Below, piece by piece: positions 50,931-62,398 of a stretch of DNA of 64,000 nt. The translations under genes were made by a program, and so were the position numbers. The DNA comes from Motacilla alba alba (Eukaryota > Chordata > Aves > Passeriformes > Motacillidae). Position 1 is the stretch's first letter; every line of letters begins with the position of its first letter. Under the pieces are notes generated by a model. That model was given only the letters and a program-made list of their open reading frames with translations, was not told where the DNA came from and searched no databases. Where the stretch lies: the NCBI RefSeq assembly GCF_015832195.1, contig NC_052018.1, positions 59,643,666-59,707,665 of the forward strand, written 5' to 3'.

Positions 50931-53900
50931 GTATGTACAAACCAGCCTAAGTGCATGAAAGTTGGTTTTTATATTCCTCTTATAAGCATAGTGATTGCAT
51001 GATATTAATCTTTTTTGCAGGTTGATTACTTGCTTATCTCATTTAGTAATTTGTGGAATTTTGAGAAGTATTGCATCCCTGGTGCTGTCTGAAATGTCAG
51101 CAGCAAAAAAAGAGACACATTATTTTGTGCAAATTTTCCCTTCTTGTTTTCATATTTTGTCACCTTCTAAGTTAACTCCAGTCTTTGCAGCCTAATTTCT
51201 CTGTGAATTTGCTTTTGACATTGTTGCATTACTTAAAAAGTGACCTGGGGTTTAAACCTTCTTTTTATTTCAAGTATGAAATATATGTGCTATGGATTAG
51301 CATACATTATCTGAAGAGTGTGGAAGGAGCAGTAGAGGGAGGACATTGCACTCATCTTTTCAGATGCTCCCTGTCTGTTTTACTGGCTTCACCACTCACT
51401 TTTTGCTTGTTGGTCCATTTCTAGCAAGGCAAGCAGCCATATTGACCAGAGGTGCTGGTTCTGCCTCCATATCCTCTGAAGGCATTATATGAACCTCCTC
51501 CTTCCTATGTGTCAGCTTAGTTCACCAGATGGAAAAACTTGAGTTGCCATCTGGCTCACTGGGAGATGCTAGTGTGAAAGAGATGGGAGGGGGAGAGCAA
51601 GAGGAAGGGAAAGGATGTTTCTTTAGAAGAATTTAAGACTAATCCCTTTAATAGGAATTTAGGATGCCTGTGGTCAGGAATGAAATTCTCATCTCTAGCT
51701 GCAGGCCCCAGAATTGGCTCTTTAAATTCCAGACTGTGCCTGGTCTCTGTGTGTGAGTTTGCAAGCTGAGATGAGACCGTTTTTGGATTGGTTTGGATTT
51801 TTGGTTTTTTCCTTCCTTTTTTCCCCTGAATCTTCCCTGGTGTTTGTCATACAGGAACAGTCACTGTGCTTCCCTAAATGAAAGATGCTCCCTTTCAGCA
51901 ACATTGGTGTGCTGGCCACTTCAGAAGTTTCCTGTCTCCTGTACTGGAAATTCAGACAGGTCTTGCGCTTAACCAATGTGCATCTGTCATTGCAATGTAA
52001 AACTCGGACAGACCCTTAGGCTCAGAATGAGCTCAGCGTAAGGTTTGCTGGTGTGCGTCCTGGCTGGGGGGCTACAGAACTGGGAAATGGAAATGAAAAT
52101 GAAAGCTGTTTATTTGCATCACTTCTTTTGTGAGTTAGTGCTCATGTACTTTATCAGATGCTGTCTTTTCACCTTCTTACTCAGCTGTGAAAGAGAGGGC
52201 AAAAAAACCTGGAATCACTGAGGAGCCTCAGTGCTCTGTTCCAGGATTCTTCACTGATTTCAACATCTGTAGCTGCTCTGGATTTTACTGCCAGGCTTTG
52301 CATATGATTTCTGCATCCCAGACCTTTAGTATGTGTTACTTAGTTATGACATTTTCAGAATGGCATTTGTGGTGCGCAATTCATAGCTATTTTGAATTCA
52401 CTGTGCAGTGCACTGACTTCAGACGCGGCAAGAAAATTTGGCTGGTGAGATTACATCAAGCTTGAATCAGATTCTGGTAGAAGGAAAACAGCCCTAACTC
52501 CAAAAGCGGTGATTTCTTAGAAAAAGGCATAGGAAATGGTTAGTCACTGATTTTAATCAGACAAGCATCCAGTGACAGGAAGGGTAAGAGGGAGGTAGTG
52601 AATGCTTTGTAGTTTTGCAGTGCCTTGTGTGGCTTTATTGGTTCATTTCCATCTTTCACACTTTGACTAACGTGCCATCTCTTCTGGGGGTTGTAGTTTG
52701 GTAGTCCTTATACTCTTAACAAGTCCTTTAACTTAAAAAGACAGACGTGTCGTGCATGGTTCTGCTCGGTCACGTGGTTGGTCCCTATTTGTGTGGCTTC
52801 ATCTTGTCGATGGCAGCATCTGTGCTTTGCTCTGAACAAGGCGTCCCTTCCTCCGTACATTAGTAATAACTGGCTGTGAGTCACTTGGGCTGAACGTAGG
52901 TGAAAGCTGGAATATTTCCCTGTAAGTGGGCCTAAGTGCTGGTGGTGGCTGGGTAGTCCCACCAGCTGCCCCAGTAGAAACAAACCAGCCAAGCCCCCTG
53001 CTTCATGGGAGCACAGGCCTAGGAGGCACAGGCTTGGGATATTAAGGCCAGACCCCTGACACTAGAAAGGCAATGGAGTTTAATCCCCTTTGTGAACAAA
53101 TTGCAGCTTAAACACAGGTAGGATTTTCTCCATCTTGGAGGCTTCTTCCAGACCATCTCATTCAATACTTGCTAATAGGCAGAGTAAATGTCATTCCAGA
53201 CAGTTTGTTCTAATGTCAGTATTGCCTTCTACATTAGTTATTCTTTCCTATTTCTAATCTGTTATGATTTATTTAAAGGGAGAAGTGTCTTTTCTTGGCC
53301 TGCATTTGTGGGGCTGGCTATACAGACTCTCCTTGGTCTCCTGTGTTAAGATTGGCAATCTATTTCCTTTTCATTCTGGCACCCTTCCTTCTCACCTGTT
53401 TTAAATCATCCACAAACAGATTTGCATATGGAATATTCCAGAGGAGTTCTTAGTTGTGCCCTGTCCAGTTACTTGGATGTTTCTTTATGTTTGCTTGATC
53501 TGATCTATCCTGGAATTGAATTTACCTTTCTAACAAAGATCTTGCATCAAGACTTGCAATAATCGTTTCCAAGACCTAGTTTTCCTTGCATGAGGGTGTC
53601 CTAAAGTGTTCCCTCAATGCATCACTGGTACTGTACTGCAGCACACATCTTCATTTAATTTAATCTGTGCTGAAATGGCATTGGGGTGATGCTGAGTTGC
53701 AATTCAATGTGTGTGATCTGAAAGGCGTGTGTGAGGTATGTCAGACCTGTGGACAGAATTTAGGCAGACTGGCTGCACAGCCAGATATGGCTAAGATGGT
53801 GGTGTAAACTCTGTGCATCTCTTTAACATGGAGAACATTAGCAATTTCTGTGTAAAATGTCAATCCATCCACCAGAAACAGCTACTGAAGAAAGGTTCTT

Positions 53901-56648
53901 GAGCTAACTAAAATAGCCTCACTTCAGGAATCGTATCTGAAATTTTATGACTTTATAAGCCAGAGCCCTGATGTGGGCTGTAGAGAGAATTTAAAAGAAA
54001 AGTACATTGAATGAACCTCTTTATTTGACTTGAAGACTAGTTTTAGATTCTCCTTTTAGCATGGCTCCTAATGAATGTAGCAGGCTGCGTTTTTCCTGTG
54101 CTGTTCTTTACAGCTAATTATTACGTGTGTCACTTTGTCTAATTGGTATTTTAGCCACTTTATCTTTTGCCTTATCTTTAGCTATTCCAGAGTATATCTC
54201 AAACATTGAGAGATCTCCTTGAATGCAGCTGAGTAGAAATAGAGATCTATCATCACTAGATTCAACAGAGCAAAAATCAGCAGAAAGTTTCCTGGCAGGG
54301 AAACCACCTGGAGCAGCAACTTAGGTCAAACCTTTTCAGTAGTGGCAGATTTTGCTACAATGAAAGCTTTCCCAAGGATCAACAGAGACTGTCAGACTCT
54401 ACCAATTCAGTTCTTTAAGAAAAGAAAAATACAAGTGGTGGTGTCCTGGTGAAGTGTATATATTCATTTTGGATTAGTTATCCATTTTCTCTACTCTGGT
54501 ACTTCCTCATTCCTACCCTTTCTGTGTGAGGAGAAAATACAGGATTTGGTTAGTGGCTGGTCATTGACAGATTGCATCCCACATTTTTCCCTAAAGTTTG
54601 CTGTTCCAGTGGTGGGTTTTCACAACAGACCCCTTCTATGTATTTGCCTTGTGTTTTGTCTCTTACTAGTGTTTTGGGACTGAAAGAAATACATATTCTT
54701 AATAAGCTGTACACTAATGTTCTCCAGCAGTTCCTGGAGAATAGTAAAACAATTAAAATGCTGGATTTTGGCACACAATTACAGTGGCAGTAATTAAAAC
54801 AAGGGTGGAGAAAGCTTTCAGTTTCTCCCTGAAGTACAGATCACCAGCGCAGTTGTACAATCCATGTTCTACAGTTGCTTTGTGGCATAAATGCATTGCA
54901 TGTGGGGTTTTATCCTGGTTTGCCCCCCCATGTGCTGATCTTCCTCCCTTTACCATATAAAAACCAGTTAAACTGTTGTTGTTTAGGGAGTTACTGTTGG
55001 GCAACACTGGTTAACACCTTGCAACAAGATATGAGGAAGGTGCTCCTTTACCATGAGAGTTGGATCTCCAGTGATCTGAAAAGCCAGACTTGAAGTTCAA
55101 TGTACTGTTGGGGTTCAGGTCAAACTGGCTTTTGTGACACCCCAAGCAGCAGTGTCCTGCTGCTGGAAAAGTGGTCTGGCATTGCCTGGGAGGGTGTACG
55201 GTCCCAGTCTTTCTGCACACCGGAGGTCCTGATGCTCCCAAAACTACCTCTTTTTTGCTGTAGTTTTGAAGAGCATCAAGTAAGAAGCAAAGAAAAAAGT
55301 AGCTGTTTTCAAAGCTGCTGGGGAGAACAGCTCCCAGGAGACCAATGTTTATTTACTTTGTTCTTAGTACAGTAGTCTGTGAGAAAATAAATGCTTTTAG
55401 AGAGGCAGTCTAAACGTGAAAGTATAATGGCTTTATTATTACCGAGGGTAATAGCTTCACTTCTCAAATTGTTTATTGCAATATCTTCTTTTTTCTTCCT
55501 TCACACTTTTACTGCAAAATGCAATGTGTCTTTTGTGTTTTAGGTTCTTAATCTTAGTTGTTTTTAAATAGCATTGGCAACACTTGAGTTCAGAAGACAA
55601 TAAATGGCTTCTTAGGATGGATGGTGTGGTTCTCAACAGTGAAGTTAGTCCAAGGAGCTCTGTTTTGGGTAGTAGGAAAATCCCTGTCCATCCCTGGAGC
55701 TTGGGAGAGTTGGGATCATACAGCACATTACTTGGAAAGGCTTAAAAGAGAAAAGGTCCAAACTGCCAACAAAGTCCCATGTTGACAAGCAGTGGCAAGA
55801 AATGGGCCTACTCTAGCATCCATATCAAAGGCAAAGTTGAAATCATACCATTAGGCCTGATTATTTCAAATAAAATTAACCAGCCCTCTCAATCCAAGGG
55901 ATGAAGTTGCACAGTGCAATTAGGAGAAAGGCCTGCCAGTGCTTGATGGGATGATCAAACTCTCAGGGTGTTCCCAGCAGCTCAGAAAATACACAGCTCT
56001 GCAGTCTGGAGATTGGATTTAAGCCAGTCAGCAAGCGTGCCTTTCTTTTTTTAAATCACATATTGTTTTAGATTAGGTTTTCGTCAATTGATCAATTCTA
56101 ACAAGCTTAAAACATTCTCTTTTGACCTTTTTTTTTGTTGGTTAAGCACCATTTGTATGACAAATAGAAAGTGGAGGTTAAAATCAGCCTTGTTGTGTTG
56201 TAGCTAAATCTAGCCACCTTGCACCAATATGATAGTACCAAAGTATCAAAAACCCTATAATAATAAAAAAACCTGTTGTGACACTATTCCTGCTTGTACT
56301 GAAACAGATGCAAAACATGGTGCCTGTGTTCCAGATGGAGGATGTAGTTGTCTCCTGGAGTACCTCAGGTTTCAGACAGTAGTTTCTAGTGAAATTTGAG
56401 ATTACTCAAAGCATGCCAGAATTACCAAAGTGCTCCAATTAGTGGATAGGGTCTAATGGGGTTTTGCTGAAAAAACTGAATGGTAACAGTGGTGGTGTCA
56501 GTGGCTGAGGCAAAGGCTGTGATGTAGAGGTAAAAAGATGAATGAACTGGAAGTGGCTGAACATGAAACAAATTCAATTGACAAATGGGGTGTGTCTTTT
56601 GATTGTAGCTCTGGTGACTGATCACAGATAAATTCCATTTATGCACAG
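50931..56648 (+). other. TIAM2: TIAM2 intron between coding exons 1 and 2
   Basis: 5718 bases, GTATGT to GCACAG, phase 0. Unique AT-rich sequence with no recognised repeat, RNA gene or further coding exon; the open frames here are below 95 codons. Confidence 0.9.
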
Positions 56649-57084
56649 GAGCCAAAGTGTAAAGATGGGAGTGAATACTTTGACAGCAGAATGGACAACT
56701 TCACCACGGACACACTGGCACCATCACAGCTCTCCACTTTACTGTGGTCTCCTGGCTCCAGCCATGCCCTGTCCCAGAGAAGCGAGTCCACTAATGCTGT
56801 CAGCAGTGATGCCTTGAGGCAGAACATCTATGAGAACTTCATGCGAGAGCTGGAGATGAGCAGGATGAACATGGAGAATACGGAGACCTCATCAGAAACA
56901 GAAGACTCCAGTGGCGAGTCCCTTAGCTCCTTGGAGCAGCTGGATTTGTTGTATGAGAAAGAGCAAGGAGTGGTGCGCAAGGCAGGGTGGCTGTTCTTCA
57001 AACCCTTGGTGACCCTGCAGAAGGAGAAGAAGCTGGAGCTGGTCACACGACGGAAGTGGAAGCAGTACTGGGTTACACTTAAAG
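56649..57084 (+). CDS. TIAM2: TIAM2 coding exon 2: linker and first half of N-terminal PH domain (residues 400-545)
   Basis: The acceptor is TTTATGCACAG ending at 56648, and the donor is GTAAAA at 57085. The 436-base exon enters in phase 0 and leaves one base of a Gly codon. It begins EPKCKDGSEYFDSR, as in human TIAM2. An acidic, Ser/Thr-rich linker follows, around residues 470-495 (SSETEDSSGESLSSLEQ). It contains the QNIYENFMRELEMSR segment that TIAM1 also has in similar form. The PH domain starts near residue 507: VVRKAGWLFFKPLV forms the first strand, then RRKWKQYWVTLKG (533-545) carries the basic phosphoinositide-binding loop and the Trp-x-Leu strand. This PH domain, with the following coiled coil, directs TIAM proteins to the plasma membrane (family knowledge). 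Frame continuation past 57084 to a stop at 57206 is intron sequence. Confidence 0.96.
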
Positions 57085-60000
57085 GTAAAACCACCACCTT
57101 GATCCTTCATCTTGGTAGCAGCAGTTCTTTCTGTTGTGTCTCAGCAGCATTTCATGCATGCTGGCTTCTGTTAGCAGATTTAGGGGGATCAGAACATCAC
57201 ACCTAACTTTACAAGGTCTACCCTCCACCTAAAGTGGAGCATGTGCCTAGGCAGCCCACTGAACTGAGGTGCTGCTCAATGTCTTTGGCATTGTGTGTGC
57301 AACCTTGTGTTTAATACCATAGTGGGAATTGTTTTGTCTGTCTTCCTGATTTGTGTGTTCACACCAGACTGGGGAGTTAGAAGATGCTTTGGGATGTTTA
57401 GAGGTCAAAGACCAAATTGAACCAAAATTTAAGGGTCAGGAGAAGTTGCTGGTGCCCAATTCCTTGCTAGAGTTCATTAGGCTCTGCTATGAAATTTACT
57501 GAAGGATGGGGTAGTTTACTATAAAAATGTTTTGTTCATTTCTGGCACTTTAGGTGGCAATATAATGGAGAGGTGAACTCCAGTGCCAGAGACTTTACAC
57601 AGAAAAGTGTGTGTGGTTCAGAGAAGAGGAAGCTGAAGCAGCAGCAGGGAAAGCCCTGTGGTGCCCAAGGCAGCCATTCTCAGGACTTGTAGGTCTACCT
57701 CCTTTCCCTGGGTGGTCTTTCACATTCTCTGCTCCCAGCAATACCCACCCCTTCTGGCTTTTTGCGTGCCCAGCTTCCCATCTCCTGCAGCTGCTCCTGT
57801 TGTGAAAACAGCCCCATGGGAGGGGAATCCACTCAAGGGGGATGCTGCAGGTGTGATTGTTGTGCTCCATTTGTGGTTCAGAGGGTGCTGTGAGAAGTGT
57901 ACTAGTGTCAGGAAGTGTGAGAAGGAAAATAATATCTGTTGTGGGGAGGAAGGGAAATTTAATGGGTGAGTTAATACCCTTTTTTAAAATTTTGATTTGC
58001 ATCCAAAGGATTTGTCCTTCAGTAAATATAATACGAAGTTAATGAGCAAGGAAATAATCAAGCTTGATCATTTCCTGTCATATCTGGGACTACAGAAGAG
58101 AAAATGACAACTTTCCCACAGGTTGCCCTTTTAAAAATTGTGCATGGGTGTAGACCTGAAGAAAAGTGAACAGCAAACAGCAAGTCCTGGTAATGTTCTG
58201 CTTGATAGTGCTGGTTGAAAAGAAGCAAACTTACTAGAATGAGGCAATTCTGCCTAAAAATTCAGAGACTTGTTATCAAGGGATCAAAATGCAGGCAGGC
58301 TTAGTGGTTTAAATCACTTGCCCTGATAGCATCATCAGATAGCATGATTCATGCTTACAAGCAGTGTATACAAAGGGAAAAACAGTACCTGAATTCCACC
58401 CTCTTATTGTGTGTGTTTGTGTTATGGAGTATGAAGATAGTTTAATCTGCCTCTTCTAAAATTCAGTTTCTAAACAATTCTATCAAAACTCTAAACTGAA
58501 ATATGTTATATACTAGTAGTTTGTGCATTTCTGGGATAATGAAGCTCTGGCAAGCAATTTAGGTGCTTCATGTTCATTTTTTTGGCTATAAAATTGGCTC
58601 ATTGGTGACCTTGAAAAATTTGTGTCTCTTCTTACTACCTGAATTTCCACAGCTCCAAAAAAGGAGCAATACAGTTCTTTGTAAAAAGCTTTATTAACGT
58701 CTAACATTATAACTGTTAGATGCAATGCTTTTTACCTTAGTGGTTGATCTGGCTGCATTCATGGTACAGAGTCTTTTGCACTTTGCTAGCTGTTTTAAAT
58801 ATACATTCCTAATTTCCTTGATCTCTTACCTTTACTGTCCTGTGGAGACTTCTGATTCCAAAATAAACATGCCTATCTGGATTTCAAGGTGTAATTCTGC
58901 TTTCATAATTGCTATATCAAGATCAAGACACTTGCTTTGGTTCTCTTTATAAAGGTTTTTGAATGAATCAGTATTTAATTTGTTCTTGGAGTTTAAATTG
59001 CCAAGATATTTTAAAGCATGACTCTAAATATGTAAATGGGGAACAGCATGTTTATTTGCACTCTGTTGAGATGTGTTCAATTATAAATATGCAGAAGGCT
59101 TATAACCGTCTAGTTACCTGCCAGACTTAAAAGTATACATGTCCTGAGGCCTCTGCTCCACTTTCAGGGCCACCAAGACCTGAGCCTGAATAGTAACTGT
59201 GTACCAAGAGAAACTCTCTTTTCCATCTGTCCTGTCCAATAAGTTTCCTTTAACGAGGGAAATTGCTTTCCCTTTGCTTTCTCCCTTCAGCTCAAGTTTT
59301 AATTAAAATATTTGGACAATAATCAGTCCCGGTGGGTCTGACAGAGCTTATGAAACTAGCTGCTTCCAGGGATCACTGGAGTTGACCTAAAGATATACCT
59401 GGGGTATCATACACCCAAGCATACATACACGCCCTTCAAAATTTTTTATTTTTGTACATATAAACTCTCAGGATAAAATATGACTTATCTTCAGTTAGAG
59501 CAAATAGGGGAAATATGAGAATATGGAAATATTTTAAAATAAATATTAAAAACTTTAAACTTCTGCACTTTCCTAAAATGCAGAAGTGGAAGTGGTTGTA
59601 TGTTGCTGCTGCTGAATACAAGAGAAAACTTGGTTTTGTTGGTTTAGTTTGCTCAGTTATTTTCAAATGACATTTCTGATATGCGGAGTGTTACAAACCA
59701 TGTCCTTTTTTCCACCTGCAGAGATCTCCAAGTGTTTCAGTGGCATAAAGAAGATAAAGTGAGGGGTGCCCAATGGAATAGATAGGACCAAATGTATAGG
59801 ATTTGTTCTTACCCAAAATATTCTGCCAGTCACTTTGGACATTAACAGGAAAAGGTGCAGTTATGTAGTGTAGAGGTATTTCTATGTATTAGATTCCTTA
59901 CTCTAAAAACTTTCAGTCAATGGATGATTTGATCAGAAATCTCTGATACGGGTTTCCCTTCGTAATGGTATTTTAGAAGTGCACTTCAATCCATGACCCC

Positions 60001-60973
60001 TCGAACAGGCAAATGGGTGCGTCTCAGAGGACAGTGGGTTATAACAAGGCAGGAAGGAAAGGCTGTCAGGGATGGGGGGCACAGGCCCTCCTTGAGCCAG
60101 CATCGCTGCCAAAGGCATCATGGCACTATAGTCATACTGCTGTGGGCTAGGATCAAGGGTCCTCTGCTGGGATCAAGTCTCTTCCACCCTCCTCCAGAAG
60201 TAATTCCACTTGTTATACTCGAGATTGCCGTCATCAAGGATAAGTTTGTTTTCTGGATGCAAGCTTCATACCTTGGATATAACACTATTTACAAGACTGA
60301 ACATGCTCAAACTCAGCCTTTTAAAACTGTAAATTACTCAGAATTGTCTGAGTCTCCAATTTCCAGCTAGATTCAAGGAAATCTGGTTTAAATGTGAGAA
60401 ATTGATTCACTAAGCATGTTGTATGATGACAAAGGGTTCTGCAAATCTTTTCAACAAATACGAAGATTTCTTAAGTGGCTGTTATGAGAGAGTTGGTTCA
60501 ATTTAATAAAGAAACACAAAAGCTGATTTAACTAAGCAGGAGTTAATCTCTTCTACATGCCTTAACATTTTAATAGGCTGAGTTTATTGATAGAATATTG
60601 TGGGTTAGAAGGGACCTTTAGTCCAGCTCCCCTGCCATTGGCAGGGACATCTTTTGCTACAGCAGATTGCTCAAACCCCATCCTACCCTAATCCTTGGAT
60701 GCTTCCATATTGTGGTGTCCTGATTTATTTATTAAGTCCATAAATGTTTGTTGTGGCCCTATTAGATGCCTGGTTCAACTTTTCATTGGCAAATTGATCA
60801 TTAACTGTTTTTCTGTGTAGAAGATCTTCCTTTTTTATCTGTTTCGGAAGAGGAGCAGAACTGATGTTCCCTGTCTCTGAAGGGTGTCTTAATTCACAAA
60901 AACATTATATAATGTTGGGAGATCCGTAACTCACTTTCTCCTCATGTTTTTTTGTCCCTCTGAACTGCAAAAG
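57085..60973 (+). other. TIAM2: TIAM2 intron between coding exons 2 and 3
   Basis: 3889 bases, GTAAAA to AAAAG, phase 1. Contains the antisense CR1 fragment near 60585. The 135- and 103-codon frames around 57595-58002 overlap on opposite strands in a GC-richer patch and are not supported as genes. Confidence 0.9.
60585..60715 (-). mobile_element. CR1 LINE fragment (3' end), inside TIAM2 intron
   Basis: The plus strand reads TGATAGAATATTGTGGGTTA, GAAGGGACCTTTAGTCCAGC and TGCCATTGGCAGGGACATCT, followed by CAAACCCCATCCTACC. This is the reverse complement of the CR1 3' end. It is a short copy, about 130 bases recognisable, in the intron between coding exons 2 and 3 and antisense to TIAM2. Weaker similarity may extend to about 60880 (a GATCTTCCTTTTTTATCTG section), which I did not include. 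Confidence 0.75.
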
Positions 60974-61146
60974 GTTGTACACTACTGTTTTATGAGACCT
61001 ATGGAAGGAACTCAATGGAGCAGAGCAGTTTGCCTCGATATGCCCTGTTTGCAGAAGACAGTATAGTTCAGTCTGTTCCTGAACATCCCAAGAAAGAAAA
61101 TGTGTTCTGTCTCAGCAATTCTTTTGGAGATGTCTACCTATTTCAG
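60974..61146 (+). CDS. TIAM2: TIAM2 coding exon 3: middle of N-terminal PH domain (residues 545-602)
   Basis: The pyrimidine-rich acceptor ends AACTGCAAAAG at 60973, and the donor is GTAACA at 61147. The first two bases complete the split Gly545 codon. The exon is 173 bases long and leaves phase 0, so it and the previous exon total 203 codons. The reading is CTLLFYETYGRNSMEQSS, then RYALFAEDSIVQSVPEHPKK and ENVFCLSNSFGDVYLFQ. These are the central beta strands of the PH fold, with the hydrophobic LLFY and VFCL strands and the VPEHPKK loop typical of TIAM PH domains. A reading of this segment from the in-frame ATG at 61015 alone would miss the first 14 residues; the acceptor at 60972-60973 restores them and keeps the frame with the exon upstream. 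Confidence 0.95.
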
Positions 61147-62173
61147 GTAACAGGATGCATGCATAACTTGGTAGTTGTTTCCATTTTAGGATGTGTTTGT
61201 GAGTCTACACATGTATCTATATGATTGTATGTACACATGCACACACACATCATGTTTCTGCCTTTGACTTAAAAATAATAGCACAACAGCACTGTTGCAT
61301 TACACTATTATAATATTAAATGTATGATATGACTTCAGGTATTACACCAGTTGGCCCAGTCAATTATGGCTTAGAAAAAAAAGAGCAAGGACCACAAATC
61401 TTCAAGAAGCTCTGGGTACCTGGTTGATCACAAGCTTCTAAAAAATCAACTTTTAATCAATTTTTTTCACATCTATTAGTATTCCACCCTTACAGAATGG
61501 TAAAGGTGCTCAACCCTGCATCTGCTGGCCACAGAGTTTGCTTGAGCAAGATACTCAAGAAAGAGAGCTAAAAATAATCAGAATACCTTGGCTGCTCAAG
61601 GGCACCACTGGAAATGTCAATAAAGAACAGTGTTATGTGGAACTGCCTGCATAGAAACATGTTGATTCATAGGCACACTTGTACATATCTCCAGAGATAC
61701 TTCATGCAGATTGCATTCTCTTTACCTCGATGTTGCCTCTCCACTAACTTGGCACTTTTTATGTAAGCAAATACCCCTCTTCAGAATCTCACATATAAAA
61801 TCTTTGCTGTCACAGCAGTGAAGAAGGTTTGTCTTTGATATCTGGTAGGATTTACTTTAATTATCTGGAGGGATGAAAGATGCAAGTCACATCTTTCTCA
61901 CAGCTTATGTGGCTCTTGTCCTTCTGGGGCTTTTATACCTTGCAGGTCTAAGAAGCAGAAGCTGAAGTTTGGAGACAAGTCATGATGGAGTGTAGGAAAA
62001 TCTCAGGCTACCTTTCTTTGCTCAGTTCTAAAGAAAACCTTATTTCACTTGGTTAAGATAAAGTGCCTAAGACAACAGTGAGCCTATCAAGCACTTCATG
62101 CCCTAGAGCTGTTGATTTGATTTTATTTTTCTCTTATCTGCTCCTAACATTGCACCATTGATTGGTTTCACAG
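61147..62173 (+). other. TIAM2: TIAM2 intron between coding exons 3 and 4
   Basis: 1027 bases, GTAACA to TTCACAG, phase 0. A short CA run lies near 61230-61249. Nothing else is seen. Confidence 0.9.
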
Positions 62174-62398
62174 GCAACAAGTCAGACGGATCTGGAAAAC
62201 TGGGTTACTGCCATACATTCAGCCTGTGCCTCCCTCTTTGCAAAGAAGCTTGGGAAAGAGGACACTGTCAGGCTGCTGAAAAATCAGACCAAGAGTCTCT
62301 TCCAGAAGATTGACATGGATGGCAAAATGAAAAAGATGGCAGAGTTGCAGCTCTCAATTGTTAGCGATCCAAAAAACAGAAAGGCCATAGAAAATCAG
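62174..62398 (+). CDS. TIAM2: TIAM2 coding exon 4: end of PH domain and start of coiled-coil extension (residues 603-677)
   Basis: The acceptor is GGTTTCACAG ending at 62173, and the donor is GTAGGA at 62399. The exon is 225 bases, 75 codons, phase 0 at both ends. Residues 603-622 (ATSQTDLENWVTAIHSACAS) form the C-terminal helix of the PH domain, with the nearly invariant PH tryptophan at 612. From about 625 the sequence becomes a charged amphipathic helix (KEDTVRLLKNQTKSLFQKI, then KMKKMAELQL), the start of the coiled-coil/extension segment that pairs with the PH domain to bind partner scaffolds in TIAM1/2 (family knowledge). The exon ends in AIENQ. Human TIAM2 continues with an IQQWEQN segment, which is not found before base 64000, so the next exon lies outside the window. 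Confidence 0.95.

Noticed and set aside
57595..58002. 135-codon minus-strand frame inside a TIAM2 intron
   Set aside because: It overlaps an opposite-strand frame in a GC-richer patch and shows no homology or splice sites.
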